NCBI GenBank assembly: GCA_947179485.1
Contig: OX359248.1
Location: 54,756,386-54,820,385 of the forward strand
DNA: 64,000 bases
Source: Allacma fusca
Lineage: Eukaryota > Arthropoda > Collembola > Symphypleona > Sminthuridae
Direction: 5' to 3'
Shown here: positions 1 through 13,748 of the stretch, piece by piece
Position numbering within the stretch: position 1 is the first letter of the stretch
Layout of the letters: every line of letters starts with the position of its first letter
Notes under the pieces: generated by a model
What the model saw: only the letters and a program-made list of their open reading frames with translations
What the model was told of the DNA's origin: nothing
The model's database searches: none
Made by a program: the position numbers and the translations under genes

Positions 1-1602
1 ATAAAATCTACAACACAAAAAATGTTTTGGGAAAGTTTCACAAATTTTAGTAAATAAATTGAAAATACTTATGTAACTTATGTACTACTTAAAATTTTCT
101 ACAAATGTCGTGACTTAGCCCTAATTACTTGTCCACCGTACCAAGAGCATTTGGGTACGAAATATAAATTAATTTTGGAAAATTTGAAAAACAAATTACT
201 TTAAAACATGGGAATTCCATATATTTAATCATCGTTCCTTTTATGGGCTAGAGGGAGACAAAAGATTCGAAACACGCTGTTCAAACAGTTAATATAAACA
301 CAAAATGTAAAATCATCTAAAAACGAGTTCCTTAAAAATAAAATAAAAATTACACGAGGTGCAGTTTTTTCTTAAAAACAAAACGGAATAATTGCATCAA
401 ACCATTTAGTATAGCATCTGTAAAGATGTCAAATGGTTAGGTACATTTTAGATTAAACAAACTTGACAACTTGAGTTTTCCGCTAATGCCAACATGAACC
501 AAATAAAAGCCACGCTGAACGCAAAATGACTCATTGTAAGTGCATACACATATTAAGATATAAGATGCACGTAATCCGTTTTCATTTTAGTGTAAATTGT
601 ATGTTATCATTTTTCTTTAAAACCAGCATGCATCTAGATCCTTTTACATCTTCACCTACAATGCACACTGACTGTAAATTCATTTTAGTTTTGTAACACC
701 TGCTGATAACATTTTGTCTCTTCACGGAAGTTATCATTTTCTTTCTAATCAATTAGCATCGTTCCCCAGTTTGTATTGTTTTTCACCAACGACGAATAAT
801 TTATAACAGCAAAAAAACAGGTTAGACATTTTCTGGAATCCCTTCTCAAGAAGCCTTGAATTTTATCCCCCCAATTTTTCTAGAAAGTAATACCTAATTT
901 GCTGTCAAATTCCTACAAACAAATTCTCAGCCATACATTGATGCGAGCATTTCAAAAATTAAACATATTTGGATAAAAAAGTCAAGAATTAGCCATGTGC
1001 AAGAGATACTATAGATTTTCACAATTGCAGTTAAATACATGAAACGAGGAGAGCACAATACTGTAAAAATGCAGACAACACATATTACATGCATAGTTGA
1101 TGGATGAGAATAAAATAAAATAAAAAAGGTGTTATCATGCAATTTATGTTTGAACACGTGCGTAGTACAGATAACTTTTGGCTCAGGTAAATAGTGCACC
1201 TGAACATATCAAATATTGAGCTTAATAAAATGTGCATTCAGTATCTTACATTTCAAAAAAATTATTTTCACTTGAAAGTAAATTTCTATCAGTTGTACAA
1301 ATGGGATGAAAACAAGTTTTTACAATGTAAATACTTATACTTTAGTTTTTTGGAAAAGCATAATCTTTCCAATATGCATTCAATGAGATCATCAATTATA
1401 TCCAATGAGAAAATTCAGGTTGAGAGAAAAATGTCCTTCAATGTTCAAGTTTAACGAATTCTCTTGAGATTTGAGAATCAATAATAATAAGTATTTAAAA
1501 AACCGAAATGAGACAAAAACTTAATTGAATTGTAAATAAAGACCCTGGAAGAAATAAATGGGACGTCAGAATGATCCATCTCAATTATACGTACGCCAAA
1601 CA
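1..1602. other. AT-rich non-coding DNA
   Basis: No exon-like segment, repeat array or RNA gene is visible here. Confidence 0.6.
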
Positions 1603-1790
1603 CAGTAAGCTCTCGCTATAACAGCACCCTTAACAAATTTCTCAAAATTTGAGGCTGATAATTGAGTATTTTTATTTAATGGTACAAAAATTAAACTAGA
1701 CATAGGAAATCCGTACCTGTGCTTTTGTGCTCCACCCCCACAAATATCCCTGCTCTTAGCACGGAGGTCCCTTATAGACAGAGTTGACTT
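1603..1790. mobile_element. MITE-like element, TA-type family, copy 1 (188 bp)
   Basis: The left end CAGTAAGCTCTCGCTATAAC is mirrored on the other strand by the right end (reverse complement AAGTCAACTCTGTCTATAAG). TA follows the right end. No coding capacity. It belongs to the dispersed family described in the findings. Confidence 0.5.
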
Positions 1791-1984
1791 TAATTAATAT
1801 CTTGAAACAAGTATTGTACGCAAACAAAACGAACATAAAGGAAAACAAGATGTACAAACAAATAAAAAATATTTACTCATTAAACAATTTACGACACAGA
1901 AAGAAATTAATACTTACACTTCTTGCCGACCACAAATAATGCAAACTGAAGGTAAATAATTTGAGTACTTGTGTGCTTGTTCAG

Positions 1985-2219
1985 CAGTACACTCCGGCTG
2001 TACGAGCACTCCCAGAAGAACATGAATTTGATTCTTATAATCCAATTCGGTTCTTTTAGGATTCTACGCTTAGAGTTAAGATTAAATTAAGGGGTGTTTT
2101 AATTGTTTTTGTTTTAATGGGAATATGTATCATTGGGGTAAAATAAGAAAGTGCCCAAATATTTTTGCCCATACAGAAAACGCTCTTATGAAGGGGTTAC
2201 TTATGGGGAGACGTCACTG
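1985..2219. mobile_element. MITE-like element, copy 2 (235 bp)
   Basis: The left end is CAGTACACTCCGGCTGTACG; the right end, reverse-complemented, is CAGTGACGTCTCCCCATAAG, with TA after it. The interior is AT-rich and non-coding. Confidence 0.45.
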
Positions 2220-3951
2220 TAAATGTATGCAGACACCTTTTAATGATACAGTGCACTAGCTTAATCCTTGCAGACCTAACATGTTCAATGTTAGTGTTCT
2301 TGTACATTAGCCACATTAGTTGAGCTGTAACAACTATGACCAAAGGTCTTGTTTACATCACAAAACCTGACAAGCTAATATTTATGAAGAAAAATGACTA
2401 ATGGATAGCAAATTTAATTTGTATATTTATTTTCCTAAGATATACTGATTAATTATATGTTTTAGTTATACCTGTGGGCTGACAGGTAAGGTGTCCGTAG
2501 CTTAAAAATAGAGTCTTGGGTTTTTCGCAAGGATCAAAATAATTATTGTAAAAAGTAAGAAAAATTTACGAAACGTTTCGTATTTGGCCAATTTCTTTAT
2601 GAGTATAAACACCAATTGAGACCTGTATTTCTGTATGCAATAGGACGCGATTATGCTTCCATGTATCTCATAGTTGTGAAGTCAGGTAAAGGAATGCGAT
2701 CCATCACATGGTCCCTCCGCTTGTGGCTAGATGGCGGCAGAGTCGGATGGGTTCTGTAGCCCCATGGGATGGATTTACCAAGAACGCCATGCCCCAGACC
2801 TTCGCATTAATCCGGGTTCCTACTATGATTTCCTATATTTTATCCCAGGTTCTGTAGCAATTGCTGATGTGCTACAATGTTTGCTGTGCAGAAATAAATT
2901 AAGGCGGAAAAGTTGATATTCTAAAATAATAATATCGTTAGAAATCAATAAATAAAATCTAAGATAGCAAAGGATTCCACTATTTTTTGCAGATCCATAG
3001 CAATCGCAAGTTACGAATAATTGTTTTGATTTAAACCGAATAATAATGTTATTAAGAATTTATGTCATATATTACATCAATTAAGGTGGTTTTGCCAAAA
3101 CATGACATGCGATTACTCTGCAATTAATTTTAGATTTTAACTTTTTATTGAATTGATGACATGGTTGAATTTATTTGAATTCATACCTATTAGAAGTAAA
3201 TATCAACGAAATCTTATAATTGTAAGGATATTATCTATTCATGGATTGCATCCAAATCACAATGAACACAAGGTATTATTTCACAGTGTGTGCTTACCAA
3301 TTTACTACTGACAGAGTTCAGTATTCTTAGTCGTTGGAGGTTCCAGCTTTAAGCAACGTTTTTTTATTTGGCAGAGTGAGAAAATTCATTAAAGAGTGTA
3401 CAACAGTATGATGAAAAGCACAACTCCCAAACTCCCAATGCCTTCAAAAATTCAGATCGTCGTTTCATTAAGAATAATTTGTTAGAATAGACCTTCAAAA
3501 ACGTATGATCAATCACGTCGGAAATAGATGCTATAATAAAATACATAAATATTATAAAAATCGACTTCGTAGTCCCGGTGCTTCTTGTTACCCTCCAAAG
3601 ATCCCAAAAGTACTACCTACTGCTCCGATGTATGCTCTCCATGGGAATAAATTCCGAATAAAGAGTCTATATATACAATTACCTTGTAACACGTTGTAGA
3701 AACGTTTCGTCCAGTTTCTCCTCACCTTATTACTTCTCCTTACTTAAAGCACCCGTGTATCTACGAGAGTCTGCGCGTGTATAGACAATCTACACTGTAT
3801 TTGTGTTAACACACTTTATAAGAGTCTCATTACAAGAACATCTTAATCATACCCCTCACTCTTTTACTTTCCAAAGTATCACATTTTGAAAATTTGAGAA
3901 CTTGTGGCGAATCAGTCGGAAAAACTCTCAATTTATGTAATGATACACATA
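2220..3951. other. Non-coding DNA with a GC-richer patch
   Basis: About 2640-2830 has raised GC content, with short open frames on both strands (plus strand MAAESDGFCSPMGWIYQERH from 2731), but no matching splice sites or family motif. A second patch at 3565-3660 is similar. Either might be an exon or a transposon remnant; the rest shows nothing. Confidence 0.4.
2568..2581. repeat. 14-bp perfect palindrome ACGAAACGTTTCGT
   Basis: A perfect dyad in AT-rich DNA. A related AAACGTTTCGTCC occurs near 3701. It may be a protein-binding dyad or chance. Confidence 0.4.
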
Positions 3952-3987
3952 TTATGAATTTTGCCCCCGCATATGCACTCTCTGTTC
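3952..3987 (-). CDS. Possible terminal exon of the minus-strand gene
   Basis: On the minus strand the acceptor AAATTTTTCGCAG ends at 3988. Read in the phase-0 frame left by the 4177-4393 exon, it gives eleven residues (EQRVHMRGQNS) and then TAA at 3954-3952. An AATAAA on the minus strand near 3363-3370 could be the polyadenylation signal. This is a weak call resting only on splice-site quality and phase. Confidence 0.2.
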   Translation of the reverse strand, partial: EQRVHMRGQNS

Positions 3988-4176
3988 CTGCGAAAAATTT
4001 ACGATAGTACACTTTAATTTTATAGGCAATCCAATGACAAGAAAACAGAATGTTTGTAAGACTACTCTGCATAAGCTACGTTGTCAAAATCAATTGATTA
4101 AAAAAATTTCTCTTAAATTTTACAACTGAATTTCAACTGAAGTGGGATATATTCTTTAGAAGATGTTTGCACTCAC

Positions 4177-4393
4177 AGGATTGTGCACACTAAATGTGTA
4201 GGTCCCTTGGACTGCCCAGCATTGTGTTGTTGTTGATAGCCTGAGCATCGTTGGGATGGCTGTGGAGAACGAGTTACATGCGTCAACTCGACAGTCTCTT
4301 GCTAAAAGTTCACGTACGAAGTAGTCTGCTGCCGAGCGCGCTGTGGGACGCAACAAAAAACTCGTGTAATCTTCATCTGGCCCTGGAACAAAT
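4177..4393 (-). CDS. Unidentified internal exon, minus strand
   Basis: I do not recognise the product. A 217-bp minus-strand segment of raised GC content is fully open for 72 codons, bounded by a T-rich acceptor (TTGGTATGTTTATGTCAG, ending at 4394) and a strong donor (CCT|GTGAGT, 4176-4171). The predicted peptide begins FVPGPDEDYTSFLLRPTARS and ends GTYTFSVHNP. It contains three cysteines in DCRVDACNS and TTQCWAV, and the cysteine-plus-aromatic composition suggests an extracellular protein. The C-x-x-x-C-x-S-F-like spacing faintly recalls PAN/apple modules, but that is not enough to name a family. The entry intron is phase 2 and the exit intron phase 0. No partner exon is certain; a candidate terminal exon lies at 3952-3987. 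The gene would run opposite to the receptor. Confidence 0.5.
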
Positions 4394-4944
4394 CTGACAT
4401 AAACATACCAATAATAAACATAGTAAAAAGTATAGTTATAAAAATATAATCTATATATATATATAAATAATATATATAAATAAATAGTAAATACAAGTAC
4501 ATAAACAAACACACGTATGATATAATCAAGGCGGAATTACATTATATTTAAAAATACTTAAAGAGTGTTGATCGGAGAAAAAAGTTACTTCACAATTACC
4601 TCTTAAGGATTATTTTGAAGGAAGAAGAACATTCTACATTTGAGAGCAAGTGAGTATAATTACTATACTGCTCCAATGCAAACTAATTAAAGCGATAACT
4701 AACTTAAGTTGAAGTTGATGGGAAACATTTAGTGGACTCTCTGATTAAAAAAGTGCTACAACAGGAATTATTACATACACATTAATTATTGAATTAATTT
4801 AGTTTCTGAATGATGCTTCACCGTGTTACTACAATAATTATTAAGTGTCACAGATTAACTAATACTAAAAATCCTATTAAGTGCAGTAGTGTGGACAACT
4901 TTAAACTCTTCCAGTGTGAATTGTGTCATCTCTCGCCCTTTTAA

Positions 4945-4966
4945 CTCTCTCTCTCTCTCTCTCTCT
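4945..4966. repeat. (CT)n microsatellite
   Basis: About eleven CT units. Confidence 0.9.
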
Positions 4967-6425
4967 TACACAAATTTAATCTAAAAGTTATAGTTACTTC
5001 AAAGGAATAAGTTGTTCAAACAGAAAAATAACTCGTGATACATTTGTAAAAAAAAACTCCCGGAAAAATGTCCAGTACGACATTAAGGATTATTATTGGG
5101 AGACAAAGTGTGGTCATATTTAATTTACAAGGAAACGCAGAATGTTTCAAGTAGGACTGGAATTATTTGGGAACTACGATTTGGAATTCCACTGATTCCT
5201 CTTGTTTTTGTGAGTGTCAACTATTTTATTATTCTTTCTCAGAATTCATCAATTAGCATCAGTTCATTGCCACACTCACTTGTCCTAATTAACCTAACCT
5301 TCCACCAGAACCATCATAATTTATTCCCTGACTCTACTCTTTTTAAAAAGAGTTACATTTAAATACTTGTGTCTCAAACTTAGTCCGCGCGTACATCAAA
5401 AAATGTGTCTTGAGGATACAAATTTGGGAAATGCTCATTATCTTACCTATCCACGATTCAAAACTGGATTTCAAGCATAAACATTTACAAAGTTATAGTT
5501 CAGGGTTGAATTTATTTGTGAACTTTGAGTTTATTTAGGATTTTAATTCATATATTCATAATTTAGGTATTTGTGAACTGCGCATTTAAAATTTTTCATG
5601 ACATTTTGTAATTAATTGGAGAATTCACTCGTGAGAGCTGGGTGTTTGTGTGTTCGGAATTCATATACGTCCTTTTGAATTGACTTGTGTAAGTTCAAAA
5701 TGTCACTTTTAAATAGAATGTTCCCAAAACATGGATTTCGGCCCGCTCCAACAGTTCCCAACACTAATTTCTGGGATGAGTCAACGGAATTTCCAATTTA
5801 TAAGTGCACACACACATAATTTAATCTGCCTTCATTATATAAGTTATTTTGCCAAGTAGTGCAGAGTGGAGTTGAGGCTAATTTGAATGGTTATCATTCC
5901 GTAAAAATTTCATTAACGTGTGTATGCAGGTACATATGGATTTGTAAACGTTATGCCTAATATGTTTGTCTTCCAAGTTCCAAGTATTTATCCTGTGAGT
6001 TATGAATTATGCAAACCCAGGTGTACCTACATATATGAAATAGTAGGGCTTATTATATCTCTTACCTCCTTTCACCTTTAAATGTTGTCTGGGAGTAAAC
6101 AACATTTCAAGAGAGTTCCAAGGTTATGTGAGGCCAGTTAGTTGTGGGGAATTTCTGTGGTTTTTAAAAAAAAAAATCCAGGGTTAGTACATTTTGATAT
6201 TGTACACCATACATATGTACGTTCTTACGAGAGCATCTACAGTAATATTTTCGTTTCCTGTGAACGTGTGTAAATGTGGATCGATCAAATGATGGAAAAA
6301 TCCATTGAGTGTGTGTACTCACTTCTCATAGTTCTCGTGAGTATGGAGAGAAAGTCATGCGGTGTGTATTTTTAGAACAGTCCTGGATATTTTTAGATAT
6401 TATATACGTGCATTTCTGTCTCTCA

Positions 6426-6434
<9 letters not shown>

Positions 6435-6473
<39 letters not shown>
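6435..6473. repeat. (CT)n microsatellite
   Basis: About nineteen CT units without interruption. They produce a spurious Leu-Ser run in one frame. Confidence 0.95.
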
Positions 6474-6477
<4 letters not shown>

Positions 6478-7609
6478 ACTCTTGTTTTAATATATACAAT
6501 TAAAGAGACTCAAAGGATCAAGGCTTTAAGTGGGAATACTGTATATTAAATGTGCGCTGAATATTCTTTCATTCATGGTTCACTTACTACTCTAGATACT
6601 TTTATACTGAAGAAATAAAACTACTGCATGGGTTTCAATCCAGTTCCACTTCCTTTTTGATCATTCCGATACACGTCATGTGTTACTACAGAAAATCCTG
6701 TGTTATCCGTATGTTAGGAAATTTCATTGAGGTTTTGTAAACCCACATGCGAAAATAATACTCATTCATAATATTGCGTCTCATCCAATTTGCGGTTCAG
6801 TAGCAAATGTTCCTTCCAAATTGTTTAATTTTTGTTCCTGCGACTCATCGTCCCGGATGTTTAGTTAATATACGGGATGCGATATAGGATGCAATACTAG
6901 TTCTTATGAGTGTTTACGCAAAGGCATGCAAATGTTTAATCTAACTAGGAGATGAGTACGAGCCTCTCATTAATTCACATCTGAAATTTATGGAGTGGTT
7001 TTAATTTGGAATGGGACGGATATTGGTAAAAGTATATTAACACTTGATATTAACACTGGCTTTGGCTGAATGTCAGCATCAGTAATTATTCAATATAACG
7101 ATATCCATAAACTATTACCGAGGTTGCTGGAGCCCTAATCTAATTCCACAATTATTATGTAACGTACTGTATTTTTATATATGCTTTGGAACAATTTTTA
7201 AAAGTTACGTTTGTTTTGTCAAAGGATGTTATTGAGTTTTCCTGGAATGAATGGGAGTTTCTAGTGTTGGAATGAAATGACGTCAAAGGGTTCATCAACA
7301 ATTGTCATCGCAGTACACACACAATAGACTCCGATGTTTTGTCAATTCCAGAGTTTATGATTAAAGGAAACCACACTTGTGGTTGCAATAATTGACTGAG
7401 TGTGTGATTGGAATATTAATTGCCGTCTTTCTGCTGACGTGAGAGCTCTTTTCTTACAGTATGTCATCCCCGAACCTCTCACTATATAGTGATGAGGAAG
7501 GCCGGGGAACATTATTATTGTGCACTTGCTGGGTCAGTTTTACTTTCCACATCTTGTTACTCTTGTAATTTATTACTCCAGCTCCATTTATTATCTTGTT
7601 CCAACCCCA

Positions 7610-7621
7610 CCCCCCCCCCCC
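7610..7621. repeat. Poly-C tract
   Basis: Twelve C in a row, unusual in this AT-rich window. Confidence 0.9.
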
Positions 7622-8530
7622 GTGATTTTCCCAATTGTGGTTAGTTTGTGACAATTTTTTGGTTCCTATTCGGTATGAAACAAGTATAGATTGTGTCTGA
7701 CAACAAAATGCACTGTTGATTAAATTTGAGCTCCTATTTCTACCTACTTATAGTTTGTTAGCCTAATTTACTTTTAAATCGCCAAGTGTCAATGGACTTT
7801 TATATGTACATATACTGTCGGAACAAAATTATTACAAGTGTATCAGGTACGAAAAATCCCGTAAGTCATGTGTATGAGATTTGAAATCGTCCAGTCTTAT
7901 TATACAGATGGAAAAAAACGTTGTAGTGTGAACACCCCAGTCAAGACGTGAGAAGTGCCAAATTACAATTGTTCAAAAGCCTTTCTCCGCTGACAATAAT
8001 TACTATGGTAAATACACGATTGAACATTTAATATAATTATTATACTAAACAGCATACGTACATATACTTACTTATATATAGGTAGATATACATATTTATG
8101 TAGTACAAGTCAAGTGAGCATTAAACTGGTCTTGCAAGCACTCGTTACCCGATTTGGTAGTCACTTTCGTACTGTCTTCTCTACTAGTCTCTACGAATAG
8201 GCTGGAGTATAATTGAATGCATTAGGGCGCCTATATGTTTGTGTCCCTATATCTATAGTTACTTATGTGTGGGCTTAAAAATCCAGGCATAAGAATATAC
8301 TTATTGTTCTAGCTCTCACCCATCTGTTTCCTATTCTCAAGTGTAGGCGTTGGTTGCGTCATCGTAAGCGCGTTGAAAGCCACTTCTTACAAGGAATTTT
8401 TCATGAGTCAGTATTGTTGTCTGGAGAAGAAAATTCCTTCCTTGCCTTTCATGTCCCTCTCACAGGGTTTCTCATACTCAAACAACCTCCTTCCTCCTCT
8501 TTGTACATTCTCCTCCCGTTCCTCCCAGCA

Positions 8531-8557
8531 CCATCATCATCATCATCATCATCATCA
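8531..8557. repeat. (CAT)n trinucleotide repeat
   Basis: Nine CAT units. They read as polyhistidine, polyserine or (minus strand) polyaspartate in spurious frames. Confidence 0.9.
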
Positions 8558-9142
8558 ACTCTTTTTACATTTTTTTTTCTTACTAAGTACTTATTTCCTT
8601 TGTTTTTATTTTCAAAAGTAACTGGATCATATTTCCGCAAATATTTGACTACCTATTCTTAGTCTCGTCCTCTCTTTCAAGATTTCCTCTTTTGACTCTC
8701 TATACTTACATTGTTTTTTATAACTGTATCTGTATGTAACGAATCCTAATAAATTCGGATGGGAAGTACATAAAATCTATAAATTGTGGAACGAAGACTT
8801 CCATATTAAAAAATTACTACATGTCCTACACATGTCCACAATCCTATGTTTGAATTGAATTACATTTTTTATTTGTTACGTGAACTAACTTCAGGCCCAG
8901 GCTTATTAATCAATCACTCATACATAGGTTTTGTAAACTCACACTGGAATGAAGGCAGTTTTTAAATGCACTAATTATTTGAATAATTACTTAAAGTACC
9001 CACTATCATTTATTCCCTAAAATGAAAAAATTTTCTGACAAAAAATATCCTGCAAAGTAAATATGTACAGAGATGAAAACTAGCTTGTAACTTTTATCCC
9101 AGTTTTTCTGAAGGACCCAGATTAACATTATGTTGTTTGAAT

Positions 9143-9168
9143 GAGAGAGAGAGAGAGAGAGAGAGAGG
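9143..9168. repeat. (GA)n microsatellite
   Basis: About thirteen GA units. Confidence 0.9.
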
Positions 9169-9837
9169 AAGAAAATAGGAAACAGTGCTTAGATAAAAGT
9201 ATACTAATATGGACCAGGAAAGAATAATAAAATTGCAAAAGTTGCGGTTTCCATGTTACTCTACAGACTGATACAATACTAGCACATGTATATATATGAC
9301 ATTTGTATGAAATAATGCATGCTCTTGAGTTGTTGTGTAAGTTTTGTGATTGTGACATTGATTTTTTTCATGTGCCAATGTTCCAGTGGTGTGTGATACT
9401 TGAAGAGAACAAAACTACTACTATGGGAGAGTTAACAAAAAAAATACATGAAATGTAAATGGTGGCTGTGTGCATATGTAAGCACTGGGTTATGGATATA
9501 TGGATGAAATGGATGTGTACTAGGTCACGTTGTTCCTATGACGCTCATCTTTCTAAATTTACAATGCTGCGAAGCTTGCTGCAATAGTATGCTCCCAGAA
9601 GGCTATTTATCATTTGCCTACATTAGACTTTAAAAATTGAAGGAATTATTAGCGAAAGAAAACTTTTTAAAACATATATGCATGCAAGTAGAGATCTATA
9701 TGTATACATTTGGATCCTAGATATAAGTGTGTGTAGCCCCGACATGTAGAGAAACACACGTGTGACTCCCTGAGCGAGTAGTGCGGATTGATGTGAGAAT
9801 CAATTTTGGATTGCTATTATTATTATCTCTTGTGTGC

Positions 9838-9863
9838 CTCTCTCTCTCTCTCTCTCTCTCTCT
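9838..9863. repeat. (CT)n microsatellite
   Basis: About thirteen CT units. Confidence 0.9.
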
Positions 9864-10393
9864 GGAAGTGTAGCTGTATGAATGTACATTAATGTATAAA
9901 TTGTATACATGGACATTGTCTAGGCCTATTTGTGAGGCTCTATGGTGTTGGCACGCTAAAAGTGATTGGCATGTTTTTGCAGACGTCTGCTCATGTCATA
10001 CTATTATCCAACCTTGGCAATCCGTAAAAATTACCAGGTTTTATCAAAATGTACACACAAACATGTCTTTATCTCGGGTTTACCTTTTCCTCCATTATCA
10101 GTCCTCCTCCCATTGCTCCCAACCAATTCCAGTCGTCCTCATCCGTAGAACCGTAAATCCTAACGGCTATATATATCCACGTCTGTATGTAGATACTTAA
10201 AGGACTTACATATAGATATGTGTCCCATATTACAAACTCTACACAATTATTACGTTTTGATCCTAAAAGCTCAGGCCGTATCCATATCCTTCCATTGATT
10301 TCTTTTCCGAGAGGATGAGGCCAAGATTTTGTAAATAATCATCTCATTCATTCAGTCTCACATTCTTTGACACTCTCCTACCTACTTTTATAA

Positions 10394-10593
10394 CGAGTCA
10401 ACTCTCATTTTAGTATCGCAATGAACCAAGACAAGAACAAACAGTAGTGGCAATAACGTACGCTTAATGTACGAATCATTGTCAATTACTTATCACAATG
10501 TTATTTTTTCCCCTTATTTACGAGCGTCTCATTTTATAAAAATAAAAGTCGCCTTGACAATTGAAGGGGTGTGCTTATGAAGGTAGTAGATTG
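10394..10593. mobile_element. MITE-like element, copy 3 (about 200 bp)
   Basis: The left end resembles AGTCAACTCTCATTTTAG. The right end, reverse-complemented, is CAATCTACTACCTTCATAAG with TA after it. The ends are diverged, so the limits are approximate. Confidence 0.35.
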
Positions 10594-12150
10594 TACACTA
10601 TCCCACAGATTCAGTATATGTATGTACATATAGTATCCTTTCCTGGGTGAGCACATAATAAGGAGGAAGGAATTTGTGCGAAAAAACAATTCCCACCACT
10701 GTAAAAACGACTCTAGAAATCCTGTTGGTTTACCTTGACGTGAGCATAAATCCGTGCAAGATTGGATTTAATGTATGGAGAAATATTCTATTTTTATTAA
10801 AATCCTGGATTATGTACCCTTTTGTACGGGGCTTCAGTTCGTATGTACATAGATACACACATACGTGTACAGTGCCTCCTGTGATTCTGTTTTTCTGTTA
10901 TTACATTTCCTGTATTTTTTTTTCTGTAAGCTCTGTCGGAGAGACAATTTATGGACGATGGATCGTTTTGACAACTCTCTCGTCTTTCTTGTATTATTTG
11001 ACGCTATAAGCTGTTTATTTCATTCCGGAATATTTTTTTAACTGTAGTGTTGAATTTGATAAGAAAAATACGCAAATAATTAAATCTATGAGGGACAAAA
11101 ATGACTCTCCCATATATACCACAATAGACAACGTTGGGGTTACTCCTTATGCGAGGAAGGGATTATTACTAAGAGTCACATTTTCCTACGTTTAAGGTGT
11201 ATGACTTTATAAAGGGATTTGGATTTACAAATTATAAATTTCTTGTGTTAGAAAATATTCTTTCGGAGATAATTGTAATTATTGGACAAGAGTGGATTCT
11301 GAACCATGAGTTGCTTGCATGTTAATGTATTATTAAATGTAATAATTATTATATAGATATAAAAATGTGATGTCGTCCTTCCGATGATTTACCGATGTGG
11401 GTTTCTAACCACACTTCTCTATATTTTTTGAGTAGGGAATAGAGGGGAGTTGTTTACTTACTCACGGGAATGCTATTCGGAGTATTATGTACACAAGACA
11501 TATTTTTATATGAATGGAGCTTTTAGCAGAGCCTCTACTATGTACCGATGTATTAACGAAAAAATACCTAGCATGCGAACCTTACCTTGTGTTCTATTTG
11601 ATTCAATAAAATAGACAGGGACCGGCGATGAGCGTGCTCACGGTCTCTCTTTCTCTCGGTCTATCCTATAGTCACTTATTTTTTTTTATATGTATCTATG
11701 CAATTATGTTGACTCGAGTTCAACTTCCTGCCGATCTACGATTAGGGAACAAATACATCTTCCCTTTTGTTGATCCGAAAGTCACTTGCACGTGTTTCAG
11801 TTTATGCATCGTGTAACATTTCGGCGAGTTTTACTATATATTATCTACATCATGTGTACTTATAAGTTATTGGATGGGGCCTTGTGTATGTGTACTTATA
11901 ATGTAGAGGCATGTGCGAGGCATGTGGTCATATATAATTAATGTGTGTTACATGTTACAGCACGGTACATTTCACATGTACGCTTTTGCGTTACAGGAAC
12001 CATTTAGATACGTTTATTATTACCTCTGTGTGTAGGTAGCTCATCTCCATCTCTCTCATCACACAGTATAGGTATGTACATATATTGTATAGTGTAGGGC
12101 TGTCGAGGAATCGTTCAGCCAAAAAGCAGGCATGTTTGAACTTATATGCA

Positions 12151-12326
12151 GGCTACTGTCGTTATAAGAGACCCCATTGAAAGAGCGAGGAACAACGGTC
12201 TTTTTGACACATCCCCATTTACGGGAGTGCTAATTCACATACTGAAAGCCTGAGGTAGAACGGAGATTTCAGGATAATATTTTTTGCTCCTTTTACAGGG
12301 GATGCTGTGGGAGCGAGAGTTCACTG
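12151..12326. mobile_element. MITE-like element, copy 4 (about 176 bp)
   Basis: The left end is shortened but keeps GTTATAAGAGACCCC. The right end, reverse-complemented, is CAGTGAACTCTCGCTCCCAC, a good match to the family ends. The interior is non-coding. Confidence 0.4.
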
Positions 12327-13682
12327 CAGAGTAAATACACACTGTTACAGACATGTTAGGAATGATTATCTTCCCCTGGAATGTGGGCTACACAAACAAT
12401 GAATAAAAAACTCATGAAAGTGTTACTCCTCGTTCTGCAATCATAATCATTTCGATACCCGGATTCCTATAATTTATTAGACACAGCTCGACCCACAATT
12501 TTATTCCCGTCCGTTCTCCCTGTCTTTTAACAGCTCTTAAACCTTTGATAAATGTTGTAATTTTAGTACTCAGTATGGAAAGCAATGTTTTGGTCATCAG
12601 CACCTATTTTTGAAATGTCCTGTTTTAGTATTCCAATCCAGCCCGCCAAATGTTTTCAAAGCTTGGAATTAAAGTGTCCGAGCCTTGGGAGTGTGTGACT
12701 TCTCTCAAATAAATTTCATAAAGCTCACAATACATTAATAATGATATATTTATAGGTAATTTCTTTGAGTAGTCACACTATATGAAGCTTCCGCGGTTTA
12801 ATTCCATATAAATTGTAGTATTTAGATTGTAGGGAACGAGGAAAGTTGAAGGGTTGAAGTTGTTATCATTTTCCATTCATTCATTCATGTTTTCTGTGAG
12901 CAGTGTGTATACTTATAGGTATCATATATCTAGATATATATATTATTTGAGAGAGAGAGAGAAGATAGATAGATACATTTAGTGTGAATATTGTGTGTGT
13001 AAACAAATACTTATATTTATTAGTAATTATTTATACTTATAAATATTCAACGCCATTCTGGAAAGTTCTGCCATTTACATATGTGCAATAATGCAATGCG
13101 TAGCGTTTATATACTTATAATATTCATTTTTTTCTTCACCAGACATTAAACAGAAGTTTAGTTGCAGGGAACCTGCACACCCACACACACACAAACACGT
13201 TCTAGAAATTATCACTTATGTAGATATTTAAAGTATACCCTTATTCTAGGCGTACATACACATGTAAGTATGCATGTTACTGAAATGGCTGTGTGTGTGG
13301 TATTCTCATATATTGAGTTAAATATATTTTTTAGCCGATTAACATTTCATATTCTCCCATGTGTGTGTATGTATATCTACATAGCTTGTCCTCCCATCCC
13401 ATATCCTGTGTAACGGAAACTTGTTATGTAACTTAATACATATAAGCGTAGTTATGGTTACAGACCTTTCCATGGATTCTTTAAGGATGCTGATGTGTAA
13501 CATTATACGCTCTCGTTCCAATAGGTCACTCTCTCGTCTGTTCTTAAAAATAAAAATCTCTATTGCAGCCAAGCCATAGATACTTATGTACTTATGTTTC
13601 AGAGTAATATTTTTGTATACTATAAGTTTCTGAGGAGATATTATTAACTGTTGAGGGACCGTGGCAGTCAGTGAGCGTGTGT

Positions 13683-13684
<2 letters not shown>

Positions 13685-13728
<44 letters not shown>

Positions 13729-13748
13729 AAAAGAGAGAGAGAGAGAGT
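13685..13748. repeat. (GA)n microsatellite, interrupted
   Basis: About 64 bases of GA repeats with an AAAGAAAAA interruption, the longest pure purine tract in the window. Confidence 0.95.

Larger units (their letters stand above)
4394..10393. other. Intergenic or intronic DNA
   Basis: AT-rich with several CT/GA tracts, a poly-C tract and one single MITE-type end near 4730 (AGTGGACTCTCTGATTAA). No gene is supported. Confidence 0.6.
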
